Assembly (NCBI GenBank): GCA_964579725.1
Contig: CAZOHG010000031.1
Span: 1 to 41,481, forward strand
Source: CAZOHG01 sp964579725
GTDB taxonomy: Bacteria > Zhuqueibacterota > JdFR-76 > BMS3Abin05
Reading direction: 5' to 3'
DNA: 41,481 nt
The stretch's first letter is position 1, and each line of letters starts with the position of its first letter. Shown one piece after another: positions 18,104-25,183 of this stretch. Below the pieces are notes generated by a model, which saw only the letters and a program-made list of their open reading frames with translations, was not told the DNA's origin and searched no databases. The position numbers were made by a program, and so were the translations under genes.

Positions 18104-19846
18104 CTATTTCAATAGAGTCATTTTCTTGTAATCTACTCGGTGTCCGGCTCGAATACGGTAAATGTACACGCCGTTCGGAACGGGATTTCCCAGCTCGTCT
18201 CGACCGTCCCAAATTACCCAATGCCGTCCGGCTTTTTTTCGGGCTTTCACCAGCGTTCGCACCTTGTTTCCCAAAATATTGTACACCTGCAGAGTTACTC
18301 GAGAGGAACGCGGCAAATCGTAAGCGATTTTCGTTGACGGATTAAACGGATTCGGGTAATTCTGGAAAAGCCGGAACTTGTGGGGCGTAGAGACAACCTG
18401 CTCGCTGACGCCCGTAGCTGTTAGGATTTCGTCAGCTTTGGCAATCACATCGGCCAGTAAGGCCATTTGGTAATTGTGATTGTGAAAGCCTTCGCTTTCA
18501 TCCGATTGAACCAGAAACAGATTGGTTTCGGCTTCATTTAATTTGGACAAAAGTTGCGCGTCCGTGTTGCCCTCCAGGGCCGTTTCCGCCGCTTCCACTT
18601 TTTGTTCGGCGGAATCCAATCGGGCCTGCGCTTTCTCCTTGAAAATTTTAATAATCGATTTGGAGGTCGCGGCATTCATGTTATTGTGACAGGCTGTACA
18701 GGAGGTTGTTTGGCTACCGTTTTCCTCGGACACAAAAATCGACCAGGTGTGTCCGTGGTACATGGAAGAATTACTGCCGTCCACGTCGCTGGTGTACATG
18801 TGGCAATCGGTACAGGTAACGCCCGGCATGGTTTCTTCAAAAGGAACCCCAACGGCTACGCCGCCTTTTTCGATATTGTAGGTTAAATGGTCGGTGTCCG
18901 GGAATTTAAGATTGCCGTGGCATTGGCCACAAAGATCCGCCGATTTGTCAAAAACCTGGTAGGATTTGGTTTTCGAATCAAAAAAGGAATAGTCATTTGG
19001 TTTGTGCGGATTGTGGCAGGAATTGCAGGAAACATCCGGCCATTCTTTTTGGTTTTTGGATTTTGTTGTGGCGCTAAAGGCTCCGTTCTCCGTGGTGAAG
19101 AAATAATCCAGCGCTTCGGCATCTGTCATGCCACCATTGGCCAAAACTGCCGTTGGCGCGTGGCAGGCGATACAATTCTCAGGATCGGAGCCGCTAATCA
19201 CAGAATCGGGGGACTCACCCGCGCGTTCTTCCGCCAGTTCGTCTGCGACGTCGTCCTGCGTCAGGGCATGCTTACTCATTTTCCAAGCATTGTACGTCAG
19301 GTGGTCGGTGTCCGGGAATTTAAGATTGCCGTGACACTGGCCACAGAGCGACGAGATATTGGCTACCGTGTCGTAAGAAACCGTCGTCGAATTAAAAATG
19401 GCAAACGTCGGCATGGATGCGGGATGGTCGTCCGGAACATTGTGACACGAGGTACACCAATTTTGTGGCCAATTAGCAGTGTCCGCTACTGTGGTGGAAT
19501 CGGTAAAAACCCCGTTTGTGGTCGTAAAAAAGTGACCGAGTGCTTGCACCTCCGTCATGCCACCGTTGGCGGTTACGGCCAAGGGAGAATGACAGGCGAT
19601 ACAATTTTCGGCATCCGAACCGTACAGAACGGTGTCGGGGGATTGTCCTGCACGCTCCTCTGCCAATTCGTCCGCCACGTCTCTTTGTGTATTGGAATGA
19701 CTCCCCTGCAACCATTTTTGGTACACCGTCCCGTGGCACAGTTTGCAATCCAATTTGGATTGAGCACGGGACGCCTCATTCGTCGTTATGACAAGTAGAA
19801 TCATAGCGGCTAAAGAAATGGCCAGAATTTTTAGCTTAGGCGTCAT
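18104..19846 (-). CDS. Nonaheme cytochrome c with C-terminal surface-sorting domain
   Basis: A 580-residue secreted protein. Signal peptide at residues 1-29. The multiheme part at about 33-390 has nine CXXCH sites: CKLCH, CIACH, CTSCH, CGQCH, CIACH, CNSCH, CGQCH, CTDCH, CTACH. Residues 55-186 and 198-324 are a tandem duplication. The first site, in CKLCHGTVYQKWLQGSHS, and a helical segment near 395-480 (FHNHNYQMALL) resemble the NrfA/cytochrome c554/octaheme-reductase fold, but the CXXCK heme of NrfA is absent. Residues about 490-580 (FQNYPNPFNPSTKI onward) form a FlgD-like/type IX-type sorting domain, suggesting display on the cell surface. The ATG at 19846 lies 8 bases after AAGGAGG. Probable terminal cytochrome of the conduit, or a reductase of unknown substrate. 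Confidence 0.92.
   Translation of the reverse strand: MTPKLKILAISLAAMILLVITTNEASRAQSKLDCKLCHGTVYQKWLQGSHSNTQRDVADELAEERAGQSPDTVLYGSDAENCIACHSPLAVTANGGMTEVQALGHFFTTTNGVFTDSTTVADTANWPQNWCTSCHNVPDDHPASMPTFAIFNSTTVSYDTVANISSLCGQCHGNLKFPDTDHLTYNAWKMSKHALTQDDVADELAEERAGESPDSVISGSDPENCIACHAPTAVLANGGMTDAEALDYFFTTENGAFSATTKSKNQKEWPDVSCNSCHNPHKPNDYSFFDSKTKSYQVFDKSADLCGQCHGNLKFPDTDHLTYNIEKGGVAVGVPFEETMPGVTCTDCHMYTSDVDGSNSSMYHGHTWSIFVSEENGSQTTSCTACHNNMNAATSKSIIKIFKEKAQARLDSAEQKVEAAETALEGNTDAQLLSKLNEAETNLFLVQSDESEGFHNHNYQMALLADVIAKADEILTATGVSEQVVSTPHKFRLFQNYPNPFNPSTKIAYDLPRSSRVTLQVYNILGNKVRTLVKARKKAGRHWVIWDGRDELGNPVPNGVYIYRIRAGHRVDYKKMTLLK
18875..19684 (-). repeat. Tandem internal duplication in the 9-heme cytochrome gene
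   Basis: Two copies at 19289-19684 and 18875-19255. Both encode DVADELAEERAG, an NCIACH site, a CxSCHN site and CGQCHGNLKFPDTDHLTYN. The DNA around the last block is identical over about 30 bases (near 18891 and 19302), which points to recent duplication or gene conversion. Confidence 0.9.
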
Positions 19847-19874
19847 CTTTGCCACCTCCTTCACATAAAATGCA

Positions 19875-19900
19875 GACTCCGGCCCTTCGCAGCCGGAGTC
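19875..19900 (-). promoter_or_regulatory. Hairpin in the leader of the 9-heme cytochrome cistron
   Basis: Perfect 9-bp arms GACTCCGGC (19875-19883) and GCCGGAGTC (19892-19900), loop of 8, about 12 bases before the AAGGAGG ribosome site. On the minus strand only a short TTTT follows. It could be a stabilising 5' element, a processing site or a partial attenuator after the rhodanese gene. Confidence 0.6.
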
Positions 19901-19919
19901 ATCGGTTGTTTTTTTGGGC

Positions 19920-20984
19920 TCACCAATTTACGGCGTGCGCTATTTTGAGCAACCCACTACCAGTTGCCACGGGATAATTACCACAATCCCGATTGGGATC
20001 GTAGGGCCGAATACTGGCCACGGACGGATTCTTCGTCGGATCGACCGTCCAAGAGGTCATGCCGTATTTCAAAGCCACGGCATTGTACCCCAATTGGTTC
20101 AACAACATGGTAATTTGACTGGCGGTGTGGCCGGTGTAGCATACCACGACAATTTGTTTGTCCGTGGGCAATTTCGCCAGGTTGGTGTCGCGTGCTACCT
20201 CTCGGTACGGAATATTCACAGCACCCGGAATGTGTCCGGCCAAGTAATCGGTACGGCTCCGAACACTTAAAACCAGAGGATCATTGTTCGGATTACCGTC
20301 ATTTAGATTCGTGTACAAGGCCGTCGAAAGAATAACGGGTGCTTTCCCGGAACCCAAATACGCGTCGGTAGCTGCCCGAATGATTTCCTTTTTGTCGGTG
20401 GAAGTGGTATGATTAACCGTTGGAAAAGTATTTCCTTTGGCCAACGTGTGGGGTGTTTTTTCCACCGGGTAATCGGGGCAGTCGCTGGGATCGTTGGAAT
20501 GATAAATGTGCGTGTGGGCTGCCACCGTATCCCAAGAAGTCATTCCAAATTTCAGGGCAATGGCATCATATCCCATTTCATTCAAAAACATCGTGGTTTG
20601 GCTGGCAGTGTGACCGGTGTAGCACACGACCACAATTTGTTTGTCCGTGGGTAATTTTTTCAAATTTTCGGATTTTGCCACCTCTCGCCAGGGGATGTTG
20701 TGGGCACCCGGAATGTGGCCATTGGCAAAATCCTGCGCTGAACGGATGCTCAACACGTAGGGGTCATTTGCCGAATTTCCGTCGTTGAGGTTGGCATACA
20801 GTGCGGAAGATGCCATGACCGGAGCCTTCCCGGCCGACAGGTAGTTATTGGCAGCATCGGCAATTACCTCGTATTGTGAGGCTGTTTCGGATTTGGTTGT
20901 TTCTTTTTTCTTGCTACATCCGAAGACGAAAAGGACCGTAGTTAGAAAAAGAATACTCCACACAACAAATTTATTTTTCCTCAT
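19920..20984 (-). CDS. Double-rhodanese lipoprotein
   Basis: A 354-residue lipoprotein (lipobox FVFGC, Cys23) with two rhodanese domains at about residues 38-155 and 198-315. Each has the active-site loop CYTGHTAS, with Cys121 and Cys282 as predicted persulfide carriers, plus the GHIPGAxNIPxREVA motif. The copies are very alike in DNA as well (both read 'NLxKLPTDKQIVVVCYTGHTASQ'), indicating a recent tandem duplication. Rhodaneses move sulfane sulfur from thiosulfate or polysulfide; here both domains face outside the cytoplasm. The ATG at 20984 is 7 bases after GAGGAGG; an earlier ATG at 20999 overlaps that ribosome site. Its place between two cytochrome genes suggests sulfur-compound sensing or processing linked to electron transfer. 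Confidence 0.93.
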   Translation of the reverse strand: MRKNKFVVWSILFLTTVLFVFGCSKKKETTKSETASQYEVIADAANNYLSAGKAPVMASSALYANLNDGNSANDPYVLSIRSAQDFANGHIPGAHNIPWREVAKSENLKKLPTDKQIVVVCYTGHTASQTTMFLNEMGYDAIALKFGMTSWDTVAAHTHIYHSNDPSDCPDYPVEKTPHTLAKGNTFPTVNHTTSTDKKEIIRAATDAYLGSGKAPVILSTALYTNLNDGNPNNDPLVLSVRSRTDYLAGHIPGAVNIPYREVARDTNLAKLPTDKQIVVVCYTGHTASQITMLLNQLGYNAVALKYGMTSWTVDPTKNPSVASIRPYDPNRDCGNYPVATGSGLLKIAHAVNW

Positions 20985-21002
20985 TTTTGACCTCCTCATT
21001 TT

Positions 21003-22304
21003 TTAGGGTTTAGGCGGAATATCCGCCGGAACAATGACATTTCGATTGGCTTCCAATTCCTCCGGTGCAACATCTTTTTCGTACAGAAAAAAACTCTTGG
21101 TTGAATGGCATTTCAACGCACAATTACCACCGCTGCCGGTTGTGTCGGTTCGACTTGTCCAGCGCAAAATATTGTGCGGTGTGCTGTATTTCCATGTTGG
21201 GAGCACATTGTAGTTGGGCAAATCGGTAACACCCCAGGCGGCGTACGTATCCCGTGCAATGGGAATGTGTCGCAGAATTACATATTTTTTCGGATGCCGC
21301 TGGGATTGATTCGGATTGCGGCCAATTTTGAAGGCAATGTACGAGGGCTCCGCCAACCCTCCGGCACCGGCGTGACAGGAGTTGCAATTTTTGTAGTCCT
21401 GTGAATGGCACACTTCACACTGCAAATCCTTCCAATGCATGGTGTGGTAGATGTTGGCTTTGGCTTTATCTTGGTGACAATCTTCGCAGCGGGGCAAATT
21501 GGGCACATCGTAGCGATTGTCCGATTCCACGCCGGTTCCGTGCAATTCCTCATCTTTGTGGCAAAATTCGCAGCGTTTACCACCTGGTACCCAATGCACA
21601 TCGGGACGGTAGCCTTCACGCTGCCCCAAATATTCTTCTCCGATTCGGCTTCCGTGACAGGCCGTACAGTTGTTAATCATGTCCGGTGTTTTCCGAAACG
21701 TGTGTCCCATAATAAAGCCACCCTTGGTACTGGTAGGTCGGCTGACATGGCACTGGCCGCACGTTGTGTGGCATTTTCCACAATCCTTCTTGAAATGACT
21801 CATTAGATTCGGATCATCCTGAATGGAAACACCCGCGCGTTTTTGGAAAAAAGTAAAATAACCATTCTGATTGAAATGAACGCTTTTTTCAAAATGCGCT
21901 ACAATCGTGGTGTGGCAACCCGCGCAGTAGGTCTGCGCCTTTTCTGTTGGGTCCGCCACCAACCCCACATGGGCCGAATCCTTGTTCATGGTTTTGGGAT
22001 TCCCTTTGTGGCAGCCGACACAGGCGATTTTTCCGTGCACTCCGGCAAAAAAATCCGATTTCACCCAGACCTTTTCCCACGGCTCCAACGGAGCCACCGC
22101 ACCGCCTCAGCCTTCCCCCGCTTCGCCGGACGGCGCTTCTTCAGGGGTGGCCACCTTCTTCAGCAATTCTTGGTCGGTGTGGCAATCCACACAGCCTACC
22201 GAAACCACCAGCGGCTTGCTGGGTAACGGCTCCCGTTTGGAACAACCGACCCAAAGAAACGCCACCAAAACCACACCCAAACAAATCCATTTAAATTTTT
22301 GCAT
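21003..22304 (-). CDS. Undecaheme cytochrome c lipoprotein interrupted by an in-frame TGA
   Basis: Reading continues in one frame from the ATG at 22304 to the TAA at 21003, apart from a single TGA at 22107-22109 (codon 66). The first 65 codons give a lipoprotein signal (lipobox LWVGC, Cys21) and one heme site (CVDCH). The part after the TGA has nine CXXCH sites and one unusual CX3CH (CALKCH) but no signal peptide. Without export it could not receive heme, so the two halves probably act as one 433-residue protein. Explanations are a nonsense mutation or sequencing error (GGA or CGA to TGA in a Gly/Glu/Ala/Pro linker), read-through, or selenocysteine insertion. The ATG overlaps the TPR gene by 14 bases. 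Likely membrane-anchored electron relay. Confidence 0.85.
22081..22109 (-). other. In-frame TGA followed by a SECIS-like hairpin
   Basis: The TGA (complement of 22107-22109) stands between GAAGGC and GGCGGT. Eleven bases later a perfect 6-bp stem GGCTCC/GGAGCC with loop GTT begins, extendable by two G-T wobbles. The loop starts with G, 17 bases after the TGA, which agrees with my recollection of bacterial SECIS geometry. Such a small hairpin can arise by chance in a GC-rich linker. Confidence 0.4.
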
Positions 22305-22725
22305 TTTGGGTTAAATTCTCCAATTTTGTCAGAATGGATTCAATTCGCTCTCGCCACTGCGGCTCTTCTTGATATTGCTGAAATAATCGACGGGCATCCG
22401 CCTGTTTTCCACACAACAGATTCAAAACGGCCCGTGCCAGCGCATTTTCAATGTCCTCCGATTGCATTCCGTCCTCACCGTGAAATGCTCGGCACACCGG
22501 GTCCAAATAGGCGTTTTCGGGAATGATTTCCGGTGCTCCCAATGAGAGCAGTTGATTCACGTGTTCCAGTGCATCCTGCAATTTTCCAAGTCGGACCTCA
22601 GCCAAAATCGTGTGAATCAGCACGGCCTTGTTGTGTGGATTCTGTGCCAGAACATCCGAATATTGAGCCAAGGCTTTTTCGTATTGCCCATTCAGAAAAT
22701 ATTGATTTCCGAGCATTTCACTCAT
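22291..22725 (-). CDS. Small TPR protein leading the cytochrome operon
   Basis: About 144 residues from the ATG at 22725, with no signal peptide. The first 65 residues form TPR-like helices (NQYFLNGQYEKALAQYSDVLAQNPHNKAVL); the rest is helical with a second TPR-like repeat (GKQADARRLFQQYQEEP). The frame is open to 22803, but the extension has no clear ribosome site and the TPR begins right after the chosen Met. Its end overlaps the cytochrome lipoprotein start by 14 bases, so the two are coupled. It may help assemble the cytochromes in the cytoplasm or act as an adaptor; specific function unknown. Confidence 0.7.
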   Translation of the reverse strand: MSEMLGNQYFLNGQYEKALAQYSDVLAQNPHNKAVLIHTILAEVRLGKLQDALEHVNQLLSLGAPEIIPENAYLDPVCRAFHGEDGMQSEDIENALARAVLNLLCGKQADARRLFQQYQEEPQWRERIESILTKLENLTQNAKI

Positions 22726-22812
22726 TGGACAAACCCCAACCCGAATTCCGCCGATTGCAATTCCCAATATTTGACAAGAACTTGACCAAATACGTTTTCT
22801 CACAGAAAATTC

Positions 22813-22828
22813 TTCAATATGTGTGCCA
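22813..22828 (-). promoter_or_regulatory. Candidate sigma54-type promoter of the cytochrome operon
   Basis: The minus strand reads TGGCAC-N5-TTGAA. The -24 element is consensus and GG-to-GA spacing is the correct 10 bases, but the -12 dinucleotide is GA instead of GC. A start near 22800 would leave a leader of about 75 bases. Palindromes at 22936-22996 fall 130-195 bases upstream, where sigma54 activators commonly bind. Confidence 0.35.
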
Positions 22829-22893
22829 CAAGTGTATCTCCCTATTTATTAATCAGTTAAGCCGTTTTTGCCAGATTAGTTATCTCTGCTCTG

Positions 22894-22996
22894 TGAAACA
22901 TCCTGTTAATTTTTCAGGAGGTTCGATTGTAACAACCTGTAAATACAGGCATTACACCTGAAACAAGTTGTTTAACATTCTGTTTCAAATGAAACA
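22894..22996. promoter_or_regulatory. Cluster of palindromes in the divergent intergenic region
   Basis: CCTGTA-AA-TACAGG (22936-22949) and TGTTTCA-AA-TGAAACA (22981-22996) are perfect dyads. An AAACAA-G-TTGTTT dyad (22961-22973) lies between them. TGAAACA occurs three times (22894, 22959, 22990). This suggests operator sites for one or more regulators of the cytochrome operon and the opposite glycosyltransferase operon. Confidence 0.55.
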
Positions 22997-23008
22997 CCCA
23001 CATTTCAC

Positions 23009-23037
23009 TTGACTTTTTAACCGGATTGATTAATTTA
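23009..23037 (+). promoter_or_regulatory. Candidate promoter of the glycosyltransferase operon
   Basis: TTGACT (23009-23014) is a near-perfect -35. The A/T-rich stretch 16-19 bases later (TAATTT/AATTTA/TTTATA) supplies a poorer -10. It lies directly after the palindrome cluster and about 55 bases before the GTG start at 23093. Confidence 0.45.
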
Positions 23038-23092
23038 TATGTCGAATTGCTTGGCTTTCGATTCACGGATTTTTAGCAAGGAGACCCAATTT

Positions 23093-24319
23093 GTGCGTCT
23101 GGCTTACCTGACAGCCCACGCCCCTTACGGCCGCGTGGAGTCGTTTGTACTCAAAGAAATTCTGGCACTGCAAAAGCGCGGACACACAATTTGGGTAATT
23201 CCTCGAAATCCGCCCAAGTTTGTTTTACACCACGATTATTTTGAGGCGGTCGCCGAGCACACAATCCGCACGGGCCTTTTTTCTTTCGCCATTCTCGTTC
23301 AGAATGTTCGAATCTTATTCACCTCCCCGTTGGCATACCTCAAGGCACTGAGGATGCTGTTCCACTCCCGGAACCTTTCGGTTCTGGCCAAAAATTGGCT
23401 GGTTTTTCCCAAGGCGATTTGGGTAGCTTCTCTTCTAAAAACCAAACAAATCGAACATGTGCACGCACATTGGGGGAGCACGCCCTCCACGGTGGCGCTA
23501 ATCGCTTCACAAATAGCCGGGGTTCCGTGGAGTTTAACGATCCACCGCTACGGGCTTTTGGAAAACAATCTCCTTCGTGAAAAAGTGGCGCACGCCCGCT
23601 TTACGCGCGTCATTTCGGAAAAAAGTCGGCAAATGCTTCTCGAAATTGTGGGAATCAATTGGGCGGACAAGATTCGTGTGATTCACGTGGGAGTGGAGAT
23701 TCCGGCCGGCTTGCCTCCTCAAACCGAGTCCCGTGGGAAAATCACGGTGGCTGTACCCGCTAATTTTGTGGAAGTCAAAGGCCACATCTATTTGATTCAG
23801 GCGGCTGCTCGGCTCGTGCGCGCCGGCGTTAGCGGTTGGCACATGATTCTTTGGGGTGACGGCCCGCTTCGGGAGTTTATTCAAAAGGAAATCGAGCGCT
23901 TGCGGCTGCGGGAATATTTTGACCTGCCGGGCGCTGTGCCCCATTCGGAGATTCTAACCGCCTACCGCAGGGGACTGGTGCAAATCGTCGCTTTGCCCAG
24001 TATTGTTACCGACGACGGCATTTTTGAGGGAATCCCCCTGTCTTTGGTCGAAGCGCTGGCTCACCGAATTCCCGTTGTGGCGACCCGAACCGGTTCGATC
24101 CCCGAACTCCTCGAAGGCGGAGGCGGCTTGTTGGTCCCTGAAAAATCGCCCGAAGCTCTGCAGAAAGCCTTCACCCGACTTTTCAGGGACAAAGCGCTTC
24201 GAAAAAATTTGGCCGAAACCGGTTTTCGAAAAGTGGAGGAACAATTCAATTTGGAACGAATCGCCCGGCAACTGGAATCCCTGTTTAATAAAAATGCTTT
24301 GTCAAACCAATCCAATTAA
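23093..24319 (+). CDS. GT4-family glycosyltransferase
   Basis: A GT-B fold retaining glycosyltransferase of about 408 residues. The N-terminal half has a Gly-rich sugar-acceptor region (AYLTAHAPYGRVESFV) and the HAHWG motif seen in many exopolysaccharide/glycolipid transferases. The C-terminal half has the nucleotide-sugar site EGIPLSLVEALAHRIPVVAT (about 312-331) followed by GSIPELLEGG. The GTG at 23093 was chosen because AAGGAG lies 10 bases upstream and family homology begins at once; an ATG at 23039 adds 18 residues without homology. Cytoplasmic, membrane-associated. First of three genes with a GT2 transferase and an FAD oxidoreductase; acceptor unknown. Confidence 0.9.
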   Translation: MRLAYLTAHAPYGRVESFVLKEILALQKRGHTIWVIPRNPPKFVLHHDYFEAVAEHTIRTGLFSFAILVQNVRILFTSPLAYLKALRMLFHSRNLSVLAKNWLVFPKAIWVASLLKTKQIEHVHAHWGSTPSTVALIASQIAGVPWSLTIHRYGLLENNLLREKVAHARFTRVISEKSRQMLLEIVGINWADKIRVIHVGVEIPAGLPPQTESRGKITVAVPANFVEVKGHIYLIQAAARLVRAGVSGWHMILWGDGPLREFIQKEIERLRLREYFDLPGAVPHSEILTAYRRGLVQIVALPSIVTDDGIFEGIPLSLVEALAHRIPVVATRTGSIPELLEGGGGLLVPEKSPEALQKAFTRLFRDKALRKNLAETGFRKVEEQFNLERIARQLESLFNKNALSNQSN

Positions 24320-24400
24320 AAATTTGGAGCGCCCAAAAATACGTTAAAATCGAAACAACAGCGAATGGGCCCTTTTAGCGAAGGAAGTTTTACCTGTGCC

Positions 24401-25183
24401 ATGAAAGATATTTCGTTTGTTTTAATCGTCAAAAATGAAGCTCAACAGGTGGAACGCACCCTGAAAAGTATTGCGTGGGCAAAAGAAATTGTGGTCGTGG
24501 ACGCTTTTAGCACGGACGCCACCGTGGCCATCTGCCGGCGCTACACCGACAAGGTTTTCCAATTTCCCTGGGAGGGTTTTTCGGTTCAACGCCGCCGCTC
24601 TGTCGAGTTGGCCGGGCAGCCCTGGATTTTCAGCATTGACGCCGACGAAGTTGTTTCCGAGGCTCTGCGCGAGGAAATCGCGGCTTTGCCCGAAAACCCC
24701 GGCCCGGTCGGTTTTTGGGTGCCGCGAAAAACCCAATATTTAAATCGCTGGATTTCCCACTGCGGGTGGTTTCCGGATTACCAGCTTCGCTTGTTTCGCA
24801 AGGATCGCGTCCTTTTGCCCAATCGCGCGGTTCACGAGGGCTTTGCGGTGCGAGGTGAAACGGCTCGTTTAAAGGGCATTTTGCAACACTATTCCTACCG
24901 TTCCCTTTCCCAGCATCTCGAAAAAATAAATCGGTACACCACTCTCGAAACCGAGGAGAAAATGCGCCAATTGAAGGGAAAACCGGTACATTGGTACCAC
25001 CTTTTGTTCAATCCGCTGTCGCGTGTTTGGCGAATGTACGTGGCCAATAAGGGGTTTTTAGACGGGTTTCAGGGTTTTCTCCTTTCGGTTTATTCGGCCT
25101 TTTACACCCACGTTTTGTACGCCAAGATCTGGGAGAAACAACACGCGACCTCACATTCACCCGAGAAAGGACCCGAACGATGA
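24401..25183 (+). CDS. GT2-family glycosyltransferase, WaaE/KdtX-like
   Basis: An inverting GT-A glycosyltransferase of about 260 residues. The N-terminal VLIVKNEAQQVERTLKSI, the VVVDAFSTDAT motif (Asp34) and the DAD metal site in SIDADE (80-82) are typical. The later block 'YQLRLFRKDR... HEGF' is common to WaaE-like lipopolysaccharide core glucosyltransferases. The C-terminal segment (about 205-245) is aromatic and may contact the membrane. The ATG at 24401 was chosen as the start of homology; an ATG at 24365 is also open. It overlaps the next gene by 4 bases (ATGA). Confidence 0.88.
   Translation: MKDISFVLIVKNEAQQVERTLKSIAWAKEIVVVDAFSTDATVAICRRYTDKVFQFPWEGFSVQRRRSVELAGQPWIFSIDADEVVSEALREEIAALPENPGPVGFWVPRKTQYLNRWISHCGWFPDYQLRLFRKDRVLLPNRAVHEGFAVRGETARLKGILQHYSYRSLSQHLEKINRYTTLETEEKMRQLKGKPVHWYHLLFNPLSRVWRMYVANKGFLDGFQGFLLSVYSAFYTHVLYAKIWEKQHATSHSPEKGPER

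Noticed and set aside
18887..19798. 303-residue plus-strand frame opposite the 9-heme cytochrome
   Set aside because: Antisense shadow; its apparent repeats come from the duplicated cytochrome module.
18104..19846. Assignment of the 9-heme protein as nitrite reductase NrfA
   Set aside because: The CXXCK heme site is missing and heme number differs; only a general fold resemblance remains.
21003..22097. The part after the TGA as an independent GTG-started gene
   Set aside because: Ten heme sites without a signal peptide would be useless in the cytoplasm, and no ribosome site precedes the GTG. The frame matches the lipoprotein start exactly.
22107..22109. General reassignment of TGA to an amino acid
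   Set aside because: TGA ends several well-bounded genes here (626-2920, NUDIX, pcrA), and no second internal TGA was found in conserved proteins.
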